From Tribonema minus (Eukaryota > Sar > Xanthophyceae > Tribonematales > Tribonemataceae), in NCBI GenBank assembly GCA_017506865.1, contig JAFCMP010000042.1:358971-422970 (forward strand): 64,000 nucleotides of DNA, written 5' to 3'. Position 1 is the stretch's first letter; each line of letters opens with the position of its first letter. The position numbers and the translations under genes are program-made. The notes under the pieces were generated by a model that was given only the letters and a program-made list of their open reading frames with translations, was not told the DNA's origin and did not search any database. Shown in pieces: positions 34,697-46,400 of the stretch.

Positions 34697-34906
34697 ACAG
34701 GGGGGGACAGGGGGGGCGGCGGTGTGGTGGCATGCCGCAGCGGTTGATGCGGCGCGTTGACCGCGAGCCTCTGAGGACTCAAGAGTCTGTTCAGAGCACT
34801 CAAAAAGGGGGGGGGGGGAAGAGGGGGGGGGTACAGGGTACCTGCAAGGGTTCGCTACGAGGTGGTGATACCAGTAGATGGCGCTGCATGCGCGCAGCGC
34901 GCTGCG

Positions 34907-34932
34907 TTGCTGCTGCTGCTGCTGCTGCTGCG
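34907..34932. repeat. (CTG)n trinucleotide repeat
   Basis: About eight CTG units in the 3' flank of the SDR gene. Confidence 0.9.
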
Positions 34933-35270
34933 CAGCGGACTCCACCCGTCGCGAGGCTCTTCCGCTGCGCCTCACGGCACGGGCGGACTTGCGGATTACA
35001 GTGCAGTTGACAACACAGCGATGACAACGGATTTGAAACACATGCCTTCGCACAACACATTACGTCAGCAAAGTCACTATCACACAGTAAAATGACGGAC
35101 TCTCGAGGCGACCCGCATTGTTCCCACGCTGCGCAGGTTGTGTTGAAGAGCTGAGTTGCATTGTAACAACACGGCTTCACGAGATGTGCCGTTCATTCTT
35201 TTCTCATGCGCCGCTTTGTCATCATACTTGTGCAGCTGAAGCATGGCGTGTGGGTTGAATGAGGGTTTTC

Positions 35271-35351
35271 CCTAACCCTGTAACCCTAACCTTCGTCCAA
35301 CCCGAACTGTAAGTGGTAGTCTAAACCCTAACCCGTTAACCCTAACCCTAG
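35271..35351. repeat. Degenerate telomere-like block
   Basis: Several CCCTAACCCT and TAACCCTAACCCTA pieces interrupted by other sequence, between convergent genes. Confidence 0.75.
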
Positions 35352-35836
35352 CCTGAAACCGAACCGGAAGTATGCTGGCGCTCGCCAATAGCATGTCCTT
35401 CTCTCCACTAAAGTGCGTCAGACCCAAACAAAGCCGTAACATGCGTTCAATTCGTTCATGATTGGCAAGACGCACATTTTGTAGACTACTCTCGCTTTCG
35501 TTGGTACCCTCCCGTTGGTGGGTTACTCACACAGTTAGTGGTTTATTTGCCTACGTGGTGCTGAGTTTGTGGTTTATTTGCCAACATGGTGCTGAAAGTG
35601 GGTACAAACTGGGGCTGCTTTCTACAGGAGGTTTATTGCATGCATAAAATCTCCAAGTCCAAGTTCAGTACATAGCCCATTTCATCACATCATGACGAAT
35701 GCAAAACGCACATCACAGGTGAGCTGCAGTTGCATGCATCTTTTGTAGAGAGTCGGACTGAATTGCATATAGCAAGCAAGCTGCGCCATGGATTGCTTCA
35801 AAGCTCAGCATCGGCAGCCTGCTGGTCCATGGTTTG

Positions 35837-35949
35837 TACTTTTTATTGATTCTCGCTCAGGGCGCGCAACAGCCCAGATGAATGGCATCTAACTTGAAGC
35901 TTGCTGTACGGGATCTACATGTCGTGTGACAGTCTGAAAGTGTCTCATG
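35837..35949 (+). repeat. Dispersed ~110-bp repeat family, copy 3
   Basis: GATTCTCGCTCAGGGCGC, AGCCCAGATG and CAGTCTGAAAGTGTCTCATG, closely matching the 7058-7168 copy. Confidence 0.65.
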
Positions 35950-36959
35950 GTTTGTACTTGCGTGAGAGCTCCAGCCTTCGTGATGTGCTTTGGGTGTTGG
36001 ATGCTTTACCAGCAGAGCAGGCCGTTCAGAATTCGTGACATGTGCGTACACGGTTGCGTGTATCAGCGAGACATGATCATGTCAATGATACTAAAACACA
36101 AACGTGCATCATACTCTAGCAAGAGCCAATGTGAAGCATATCCAACATTGGGGCTGTTTCACGCCTTCATGGAAAATCAGCCGAGTACATCAAGTCGCTT
36201 TGGAAAGGCGTGCCTGCATTTCCAAAGATGTCACGCCATGCATTGCATCATGAAATGGCGGTTTGGTGTGCGGCCGGCACTGACGAAGGTGTTGTACATG
36301 CATCTTCATGGTCATGTCATCTCTACAAACAGCACAGCCACACACGAGCATCAAACTCACAGGAATGCACAAAACACTTGAATGCATGCACTCCGAAAGA
36401 TGGTTTGCGTGAATGACATGTACTCCTCATGAATTCTCGAGCCAAACCAGAGCAGCCCACCCAGCGTGTCCCAACAGAACAGCACGTATGCTGCTGCTGC
36501 GGGATACTGAGCGATACCTCGCAATTGCCTACAGCGCTGTCAGATGAGCACTGCTTGCGGCACCCTGAACGCAGCCTTTGCGTAAGCTGCATGCGCTGCA
36601 CTGCGGCGAGGCGACGATAAGAGGACTTGTCGCATTGGTGACTCGCAGTCGATCTGCGGCATGCGCAGCGCTGTCTGCCGTCCATGCACTTGAGCTGGAC
36701 CTTGCGTTACTTCAGGTTGACCTTGCACGCACAATCAGCAGCAGGGAAGGCTGACCCGCCAGCTCTGACGGCGGCTGGCCTGTCGCGTGTTCCAGCGTGT
36801 GCAACGCCAGCGCCGTCTCCACCATGCAGGTGGTCTGTATATGGTCTAAACCGTGTCGTCATGTATGCGCGATGACCTTGCTCAGCGCGTGCGTGGCCTT
36901 CGCTCCCAAGTTATTATGCAGTGTGTTGTGTATGGTCTACAATGCGTCTTCGTGTGTGC

Positions 36960-37200
36960 ACAGGCGACAGCCGCGCCGGCGCGCTACGCTGCAGCGCGCC
37001 CGCAACCTTCACTTCGAAAATCAGCGATAGCGCCCCCGCCCCCTGAGCAGACGGCGCCGGCACCGCAATAACACAGCAGCAATGCTGAGCCCGTATCCCA
37101 TACGCGCTGCCTCTCGTAAGGTGCGGAAGCGCAACAGCGCTCAGTCCTCCGGCGCGATCGAGACCTTGCCCCGCACAGCAGCAGCGCGCAGCTTACACCC
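36960..37200 (-). repeat. Decayed copies of the MDR terminal exon end, beyond the stop codon
   Basis: On the minus strand at about 37141-37190 the sequence reads RGKVSIAPED and a stop, matching the real C-terminus RGKVAIAVAPED and stop at 37255. A more degraded copy occupies about 36965-37075. The copies lie downstream of the gene, so the duplication pattern also applies at a 3' gene boundary. Confidence 0.7.
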
Positions 37201-37254
37201 CCGCACGCGCTCCCTCTCACAAAATGGCAACTAGGTATGCAGCAGTGCTCAGGC

Positions 37255-39793
37255 TCAGTCCTCTGGCGCGACGGCTATCGCGACCTTGCCGCGCACGCGC
37301 CGTCCGCGCAGGTCCGCGAACGCCTGCGCGACGCCGTCCGCCGAGAGCGGGTGCACGCTCGCGACAGCAGGCTTGAGGCGCCCCGCGTCGGCCCACTCGG
37401 CGAGCTGGCGCAGCTCCTGCGCGCTGTCGGGGAACCTGGGCGCAACACGCGCACGCACACAAACGGCGGCGAAAAGGGTTGAGGGCTGACACCTGGGGCT
37501 CGGGATGACGCCTAGGGGGGTGGGCTCGGCGGTGGCATCAAGGCCAGCAAGTGCAACAGGCGCAGAGACCGGTGGCCAGGTGCGCTGCTGGCCAAGCAGC
37601 AACTTCAACTTGAGCTTCAGCTGCCGCAGCTCCTGGGCGCTTCTGAGAAACCGGCGACACGGACGCGTGCGCGGGCGACGGCAGGAAGGGTTGAGCGCTG
37701 ACACGCAGAGCTTACGGGGCTTAGGGGGTGGGAGTAGGCATGGGCAGTGGCACTAAGGCGAGCGAGCATGCAGAAGACTGGCGACGACGGGCGTCGAGGC
37801 ACGCCTGCCATGCGGTACGTCACCTTCGGTGTTGAGGGAAGAGTCACTCCCTGGAGTTCAACTTGGTTCACGCTGCAACTGCGTACACTGGCAGCGAAGC
37901 AAACAGGCCATGAGCAAGACATGGGGACGCGGAACTGCATTGCATCATGCCTGATTACTGGTGCCGACCTGAGTAGGCACATGATGATGGTTGTAGGCCG
38001 AGCATTGCAGCTGCAGTGTTTGACAACCGCAAAGGGGCCACACCACTCACAACAGGGCAGCAAGCAGGCTCTGCGCTTGAAGAGCCGTCGACGAAGCGCG
38101 CGGCTCTACGTCGTAAAAGTTGAGTGTCGAGCGTCGCTGCTGCTGCTGCATATTCAAAGAGAAAGTATGCGTGCACGTCACCGAAGCGCATCTGCGCGAG
38201 GAGCGAAGCGCACTTCGCACGACGGACATTGCGTGCACAGACGGACCGGGCCGTCCAGCCTACGAGTCAAGCATGAACTGAAGACATAACATACTGCGCT
38301 GCAGCGCTCACCGAACCCAGAACAGCTCGCGCCCCTCCCGAAACAAATTCACGCCGAGCGCGCGCTTGCACCCCGCGGTCGCCCAATCCACCACGCCACC
38401 GCCCAACCTCAAAAAGTCGCCGCGCAACAACTCCGGCTCGCCGCGGATCCTGGCCTCGTAGCCGAACGCGGCGTCGCGCGCGTCGCCGCTGCTGACGCAG
38501 TCGAGGGCGACGTCGAAGGCGCCGTGCTGCGCTGAGCGCTGCCGCAGCGTGGCGAGGAAGTTGGCGTCGTGGTAGTCGACGGCGTCGGCGGCGCCGAGGG
38601 CGCGCACGAAGTCCGCGTTGCGCGCGCTGCAGACGGCGGTGACGCGCCCGCCGAGTGCCGCCGCCACCTGAGCGATGTCGCAGCGGCGGCGTGTCAAGGG
38701 TTGAAGTTATCGCACTCCTTCTTTGGCATTAGTAGTACTGGATGATAAACTGCGCCGATAAGGTCGTTGTGGTAGGCGACGGCGTCGGCGGCGCCGAGGG
38801 CATGCACGAAGCCCGCGTTGCGCGCGCTGCAGACGGCGGTGACTCGCCCGCCGAGCGCCGCCGCGACCTGCGCGGTGTCACGACAATGACGACACCATCG
38901 ATTGGGACTGAGTGCGCGTTGCTGCGAACGGATGATTTGACGACCAGGCGGGTGCTGAGCGTTGCTGCTATCTGAGCGGTGTGCCACGACAGCAGATCGC
39001 AGTGTGATGCTTGGAATGAACAGTGGGCCAGTACTGCGCAGCACGGTGACGGCGTGGCTGCTGCGCGCCGCCGCCGCCTGAGCGGTGCCACAGCGGCGGC
39101 GTGGAGGGTTGAAGTTACTGCACTCTCTGGTACTAGTAGTACTGTATGATACAGTGCGTCGACAAAGGGACAACTGAGCGTTGCTGCCGCTCAGCGATGC
39201 CACAACAGCAAAACAAAGAGTTGTACTCACTGCATACAGTCACGGTTACTCTGTAGGACCATTTGGTGCAACGACATATTGCTACTTACACAGCAAGCAT
39301 GCCTCACCTGAACAGCTACGTGGCCTGTGCCGCCACTGGCCCCAATGATCAGCACGTTGGAGCCCGGCTTCACCCTGCCCGACAAGCTCTGTATGCTGGT
39401 CAGCCCGCTCAGAGGCAGCACCGCCGCTTCAGTGAATGTCAAAGCCTTGGGCTTGAGAGCTATCTGCGACACCGGGGCCACTACATACTCAGCGAAGGAG
39501 CCCTTGAAAGGCGGGACGGTGCCAAAGACGTGGTCTCCAGCGTTACATTGGGAGTCGCCAGCCTGCACTACCGTCCCTGCGAAGTCAAACCCAGGCGTAC
39601 AATCACGAACAAACCATTCCGTGAGGCGTTTGCAAGGCTCCCAGGCTGGAAGCTTGTCGCCTATGACGTTCTTGGCATCTACCGGATTGACCCCAGCGCA
39701 TACTACTTTGACTAGCACGGATCCGGGGACCAGGGACGGCTTCGGCAGCGTCACGACAGTAGGCACGCCCCAGTTGTACTTGGCGGCTTGCAT
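37255..39793 (-). CDS. Medium-chain dehydrogenase/reductase, quinone-oxidoreductase-like
   Basis: Three minus-strand exons: 39793-39308, 38667-38312 and 37435-37255 (TGA), phases consistent, about 340 residues, normal for the family. The first exon has the GroES-like domain (MQAAKYNWGVPTV start, CAGVNPVDAK, GFDFAGTVVQAG, GDHVFG, GSFAEYVV, PLSGLTS) and the Rossmann motif IGASGGTGHVAVQ. The second continues it (LGGRVTAVCSARN, LGAADAVDY, DVALDCV). The last holds the C-terminal catalytic-domain segment and ends GKVAIAVAPED. No zinc-ligand pattern is evident, which fits the zinc-independent NADPH:quinone oxidoreductase/RTN4IP1-like branch. Expected role is NADPH-dependent reduction of quinones or reactive carbonyls. 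No presequence is visible. Confidence 0.92.
37500..37705 (-). repeat. Copy of the 5' end of MDR exon 3
   Basis: Minus-strand sequence around 37620-37655 reads RSAQELRQL after a pyrimidine/CAG-like acceptor region, matching the real exon start FPDSAQELRQL (from 37435). The copy then dissolves into a CTTCAA-rich tract. Confidence 0.7.
38750..39215 (-). repeat. Copies of the 5' end of MDR exon 2
   Basis: The acceptor and exon start encoding AQ|VAAALGGRVTAVCSARN and LGAADAV (real exon from 38667) recur upstream at about 38755-38880 (well conserved, HALGAADAVAYH), 38940-39010 (HTAQIAATLSTR) and 39040-39100 (GTAQAAAARS), with a trace near 39180-39215. Decay increases with distance. Confidence 0.82.
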
Positions 39794-40465
39794 CCGATTC
39801 GCTCAAGATTCCTTCCCAGCCAAAGTTGCACACTTCATGCGCTGATAGAGGACGCAGCGGCAATGTGAATCAAGACAAGTCGCACAACGCCGCGTGGCGG
39901 TCTACGCGTCTCGTTTCCGCTGTAGCAAGTGCGTTTTCGCAGGCAACCTTGAAAGTTCAAGTTCAAAAAGCTTTTTCCCGGAGAAAGTAAATTCAATCAG
40001 AGAGGGCAGGGCAGGGCCTGGGGGGGGGCAGGCAAGGCACTGAATGCCGTTTCTGGCTAAGCACCTCCTTCCCGGAAGTTCAGTATGCAGTATGTAGGGT
40101 GACTTTCTTCCTGAAAATGGCATGAGGATACCATGGCTAAGTCTTGATAAACCAATAGAACGCCCGCTAAGCAAATTTGTTTGATGTATGCTATTGCAGT
40201 CAAACGGCAGACTAGTTTGCACAGAGCGTACCACATTCGTATGTGAGGTGTGCCATGCAATTGCAAGGTATCTTCTGCTGACACGCACAGCATCACATGT
40301 AGAACATCAACGCTTGCGCGACCGTTGCTCACATCTGTACAGGTTTTATTTACACCGGAGCACCATCGAAGTGTAGTCGGCCTTCCCCAGCCCTTCATGA
40401 CCACTTTGCATGCTCCCACGGCTCATCCAGACAAACAACACGTGAAATGCCAGCACCGCAAATAA
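39794..40465. other. Intergenic region between MDR and CCDC174 genes (both minus)
   Basis: No gene supported. About 670 bp must hold the MDR promoter/5' UTR and the CCDC174 3' flank. I saw no distinct motif beyond a short G run near 40021. Confidence 0.5.
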
Positions 40466-43400
40466 TCACGCCTCTCCTCTACTTGCGCCCCCCACTTTTC
40501 TCTCCTCGGCCTTGCGTCGTAGCAGCTCCAGGCGCCCCTGCTTGGCCCCCTTCCTGACCCCCTCGCGTTCGCGCGCGGCCTCCCCTTGCGCGCGCAGAGC
40601 CTCAATGTAGTCCTGCAATGAGCGTCACGGTGATGCGTGTACAGAGAATTGAATTGAGCTCATCTTTGCAACGCAATCGCAGCTTTTGAGGCTAAAAGCG
40701 TGGATGTCATTGTTGAGGTTGTTAAATGAGCAATGCTGCAACTACCTTCAGTAACGCTACTGCCAACATCAGAAATGGGCGCACAAGCACGGGCTCATCG
40801 TGACCCTTACCTGGTGGGCACGCAAGCGCAGAATCACTGATGCTACACACGGGCAGAGTGAGTGTGGTTGAACGGGCACAAGTCAGAAGCGACCCAACAT
40901 CAAACAATGATCAGATGAGCAATGCTGCATCTACTTTCAGTGACGCTACTGCTAACACCAGAAATGGGCGCACAAGCACAGGCTGACCATTACCCTTACT
41001 TAGTGGGCATGCAGGCGCAGCATTCACTGATGCGACTGAATGCGGTCGTACGGGCACAAGTCAGAAGCGAACCAATGCACTGTCGACAGCGGTCAGTGCT
41101 TGCACAGAGAGTATGTTCGCTGTGCAGGCGGTTGTTTCAAGCCTGAGAGGTGCTGCATACAGACTTCAACTCACCAGTTGAACTCGACAGCTGAACCTAA
41201 CAGTTGAACTAAAAAAAACTGCACCAGTGCTCATGAACACAAGCGCATGATCCATACACCCAGCACTGGGAGAGCGATGGCCTGTTGCATGCCCAAAGCG
41301 GAAGTATGGAGGAGTGTGCAACTTGAAGTTTCACTGAGTAGTGGTAGATATAATGCCACTCACTTTGTCGTCCTGCGCGAGCCTGTTCTCCCACCGGTCG
41401 CGCAGCCGAAACGAGGTCGTGCCGGCCTCTGCAGCGAAACCGACAACAGACATTGGAAGTCACGGGGGACAGTCAGGCTCTGTGGATACGAATAGAAAAG
41501 TGTGGCGTTTGTCAGCTTGGGCACGTTTCTTGACGGCATTGCAGTGTGCGCATGCGTTAGTTTGAAACATCACACTACTTCAACATCTCAAAACTTCAAC
41601 ATTGAGGCTGATGTGCATGCAGGCAGGCAAGCGCGCCCGCCGCGCCTGCGTCACTCGCCGCTTCCTCCTACAGCGCCACGCTATCACACATGATGATTCA
41701 ATGCCTGCAGTTCATCTGCTGAGGAGCAGTGAAGTTGCATACTTCATGAAGTACATAAATACATGCATAGGTACCTGTCGCGCCCGCGCTATTCGCCCCT
41801 TCCTCCTCCAGCAGCGTTGCAATGTCCGACTTAATGATTCAATGCCCGCAGTGCACCTGCTGATGAGGGGTACAGTCGCATCCGTTGATTCACACGAATT
41901 CTGTGCCAACATGCGTCGAGCTGAAGCTGCAAACATGACTACATACATACCTGCAGCACCTGCGCTATTCGCCCCTTCCTCCTCCAGCAGCGCCGCAATG
42001 TGGCGCCGTGCCGCCAGCGTCCCCTCCCCCCCATAGTCCCCCTCTCCGCCCCCCCCACCCCCCCCGCCCCCCCCTGTGCCCCCCGCGCCTGGACCCCAGG
42101 CCCACTGGCCGCTGCCATGTCGAGCGTTGTCACGATCGGGCGCGGATGTCGCGTCGGGCCTGTTCTCTGCGGTAGGGGGCTGCCAGGGGGCGGGGGGCGG
42201 GCGGTGGCGTAGCGTGCGCTTGTATTCCTGCGCGACGGCAGGGTAGATAGGTAGCTGCGTCAGGAATGATGCGCAGCACTGTTGTACGGGCAAAGGCACG
42301 GAGCGTACATACTTCTCATTACCGCGGCCAACTGTGCGCCGCAGCGCCTGTGTACACTGGCACCAGCGAGTGCCTCGTGCAGCACTGGCCCACCAACTCC
42401 TGCGCGCATCGCATCGGTCAGGCGATGCACCGCAGACGGCGCACACAATGCAGCAGCGCGCATTAAACACAGCGGTGATCTCTGGACAAGGATGCGACGG
42501 CGCGACTGCGGCGCTGACGCGCGAGAGCAGTGACGGGGCCCAGAGTATGCCGAGAACAAGATCTGATGATCGTGGCATGCACGGCCACCCATGTTGGGTT
42601 TAGGTTGAGGATCGGGTGCACCGCGCAAAAGAAGATTTGATGTCGCGGCATCGACGGCCATGTTGAAGTTAGGGTTAGGTTTGGGTGCATACCGCGCAGG
42701 GTGGTCAAGTGGGCCGTGAACCGCGTGCGTTGATGGAGCCATGGCCAACAAGCAGCGTCAGGAATGACGCGCAGCACTGCTCAGTGGGCGACGGCGCGAG
42801 GTGCACATACCCGAAAAAGGGTATTCGATGCATAGAGCGGGAGTTGGGGCAGGGGAGCGTGGATTTGCTCTCATAGCCAGCCTGAGGTCGCTCAGTACTC
42901 TGGAAGTCGTGCGCTGCGGACCTGTGCATCTGCACAAGCGTTTGGCATATGGCCAAGCGTGCGCACTTGCTGAGCCTCGTGGCAACGGGGGTCAGTCTTG
43001 CATCGAGTTCACGCACAGCGCTACACGAACTAATAGCTGAAGTACAGCGTGCGCTGCCGTGCTGAGCGATGTCATTGCTTTTCCGCTCGACTGCGCTACC
43101 CGTGCCCCTGACGGCCAGCGCCTTACCGTTCCGACACGTCACGGCAGCACAACGGCGGCGAGTGTGACTGTCCTGCCAACTGCTCACCTTGTACTGGCTG
43201 CTCGACTTCTTCACGACGCGCGTGCGGCCGAATTCATCAAGGATTTCTGCCTCATCACTGCCGTAGCCGTTGTCACCGTTCTGCGCCTCCAGTCTGTGGC
43301 GTGGCGGCGTTGCAGCAAGGACAGAGGCGGTCAGCACGGCACGCTGCAGCAGAAGAAATGGCGATGGCCTTGCTGCTTGAAGGCGAGCAATATGTGCACC

Positions 43401-46400
43401 AGTGCGCGTCACAGCCTGCTCCCGGCACATGTGGCGTGATGGCTAAATCTGACCCCGACACATACCAGTTCACAGCCATATTGTGAAAGGCTGAGGTTCG
43501 GGAGCTGAGCAGCGCCAGTTACCTATAATAAATATATACACAGTTCATGACAGCCGAGCGCTGCCTCGTGGTCAACTGAGCACTGCAGAGTGGAGCTGAG
43601 CGCTGCCGACTGTCAGGCGTTGAGCGCTGCCGCAATGTGTTCCAGCTGAGCGCTGCCTCACATTTCTGGCTGAGCGATGTCCCTTGTCAGGCGCTGAACG
43701 CTGCCGCACCGAGTGCTGCAGAGTGCGCTGAACGCTTGCCGCGCTGTCATCTGGCTGAGCACTGCCTCTGAGGTGTCATGTCTACGTACGTCTAGCTGAG
43801 CGCGGCGGGCTGCCTGAGATGCGCGACTCAAGCACACACAAGTTTCTGAGCGCTGCTAACGACCAAAGAGCTGAGAGCTGTCGACCAAAAAGCTGGAGCG
43901 CTGCTGACATTGATCAGACAGCTGGGAACTTGGCATAAACACAAGACTTGATGTCAGCACATCCAAATTCATCTCTCTTGCCAACAGAACGCTGTTGACA
44001 TTGATTAGACAGCTGAGCAGACCAGGAACTTGGCATATACACAAGACTCGATTTCCTCATATTCAAATACTTTGAAGTACATGTCTCTCGCCGACGAGCA
44101 GTGAAACATCAGACGCCATGCTTACATCGGACCCTGCCGACCACGAAGCAGTCAGTGCTGTAACCGTCAGATTGGCCAAAGTCACCAAATCACTGACAAA
44201 CTTCAAAGCAGACAAGACGAATCCTCAATTGTTTTTCATTCGAGCACCACACGTCACGCAAGAAGATGGTAGAACTAGAACTATCTAGTGTCCAGTCCAC
44301 GAACACTCTATTAAAGAAGATTTGAAGTTCGAAAGCTTTCGTTCATGTTCTGATATGTGTGACAGAACCAATTGAACTTGAGGCAGCGGGAATCAGAAAA
44401 AAAGACGGACAAATTATATCGGAAGAAAAGCCGGATGATGCGGGAAAACGCCGGAAACTAGGCAAGGATGGAATTAGAAAGAGCCGGAAAAAGCCGGACA
44501 CGAGTTAGCGGGGAAATCAGTTTGACCTTGCAATCTACTTGCACGTGTAGTTGGGCGGCGCTCGATCAGGCACTTGTGCAATACTTCATGCATTCGTCGC
44601 GAACTGGCCAAACGTGTATTTCACTCCTGACTCTCAAGCAACATACACCGCATAGAAGCCGCACTGACTACTGGCAACACGACATGAACACCGAGCACTC
44701 CTCAGCAACTCCGAGGCCTCATGCAGCGAATCGGATCACTCCAGCGATGACGACTCCCAGTTTTCCGTGCTAAGCGTTGACAGCCGATTGATCAGCCGAA
44801 GACCTAAACACTGTTGGCAACCAACGTAGCGCCCAGCAACGTAGCTGGGCACTGAGCTGAGCACTGTTACCACATGTGTGCGCCCAGGTGTCAGGTACCG
44901 AGATGCGTTGTATCGACAACACCCGGGCGCGAGGGCTGCGCGCAGTCCTCAGCAAACGAGCTGAGCGATGTCCGTTGCGCGCGAGAACTTCGAACTCCCC
45001 TCTTGAGCGCGCTTTCGACAAACCAAAGTGCTGCGCGCTGGCGATAACAATCATGGTTCGAGCTGAGCGCCGTCCACAGCAAAAGAACTGAGCGTTGTCG
45101 ACCGCTGAAGAGTCGAGCGTTGCATCAGTTTTCAAGCAACTTCTGCGTCTTGCGCAATTACTCGACCTTTGAGCGCGCTTTTGCCAAACCAAAATGTTGC
45201 GCGCTGGCGGTAACAACCAAGGTTCAAACTGAGCATCGTTGACCAGCCCAGCAAGAGCTGAGCGCTGTCAGCAAAGCAAGAGTTGAGCGCTGCTCACCTT
45301 TCAAGCTCCTCCTGCGTCTTGCGCGAGAACTCCACCAGCAGGCCGGACCCCTGCAAGCGGCAGCGCACAGCAACAGCAGCGGCAAGTCCTCAGGTACCCA
45401 CACAGGCAAGTCATCAAGCAGTGAGTACTTCCGAACAATCAGCATAATTCATACATTTGAATGTGTGTATACGTTTCATCACAGGATGTGATGAATGCTG
45501 TGAATGCAAATATTTAGGTATGCATGTACCCCCATATTTCAAGAATTACAACTGATTAGAGATAGATAGGGTACGGTAACCGTGGAGATATAGGTAGGAC
45601 AACAAGCGTGTGCGCACGCACGCACACCTCCAGGGCCGCCACTTCGCCACGTGCGATCTTGTTGCAGAGCTAAGCCTTGGCATACACGTACTTCAACGGA
45701 TGTACATGAATGTGTACATGTAGTGACAGCGTTGATGTGTATGAAAAGGAATTAAAAGATGGTAGAGCTCTTGGTGACAAGTGTATACTGCTTAGGTAGT
45801 CAGGCACAGACACGTGCTCCAAGTATATGTATACCTCCGGAGCTGCCACTTCGCCGCGCGCGATCTTGCCGTACAGCTGTGCCTTGGCGTACACGTCCTT
45901 CAACGAATGTACCAAGAATGTGTACACCCTGAGCCAGAATTGACAAAAAGTACATTGTGATAGCATGAATGAGTACTGCTTACGTAGGCAGGTACAAACA
46001 ACTGTGTATGCATATGCATACCTCTGGAGCCGCCACTTCGCCGCGCGCGATCTTGCCGTAGAGCTGCGCCTTGGCAAACACGTTCTTTAACAAAAGTACA
46101 AGACTGTGGACACCCTGAGCGACAATTAATAAAAAGTACATTGTGATAGCATTCTAATGTGTACTGCTTAGGTAGGCAGGTACAAACACATACTTCAAGT
46201 ATATTTATACCTCCGGGGCCGCCACTTCGCCACGCGCGATCTTGCTGTAGAGCTGCGCCTTGGCGTGCAGCGAGGTCACCGCCTTCCGTTCCCTGGCGCA
46301 TACACAGTAGGGGGAGATGCCATATGGCAATGTCATTCAGGAGTGATCGGCAATGCGCATTGAGACACTTTCAAGGTGTTCATAAGGACACGTGTAGATT

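Larger units (their letters stand above)
34697..37254. other. Intergenic region between convergent SDR and MDR genes
   Basis: No gene supported. Contents are a G-run block (34700-34840), a (CTG)n tract at 34907-34932, telomere-like sequence at 35271-35351, a copy of the 110-bp dispersed repeat at 35837-35949, and decayed copies of the MDR terminal exon at 36960-37190. Confidence 0.65.

Noticed and set aside
34430-35053. Minus-strand open frame of 207 codons opposite the SDR terminal exon
   Set aside because: Antisense shadow of the GC-rich exon 10 and its copies, with CAG/CTG low-complexity residues; no domain.
40790-40830. Possible CCDC174 exon ending LRAHQ with a GTAAGG donor
   Set aside because: It has no homology to the family, and the duplicated copy lacks the donor; the exon chain is complete in phase without it.
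42705-43430. Long minus-strand open frame (241 codons)
   Set aside because: Only 43293-43188 of it is a real CCDC174 exon; the rest is intron read in the same frame by chance in GC-rich DNA.
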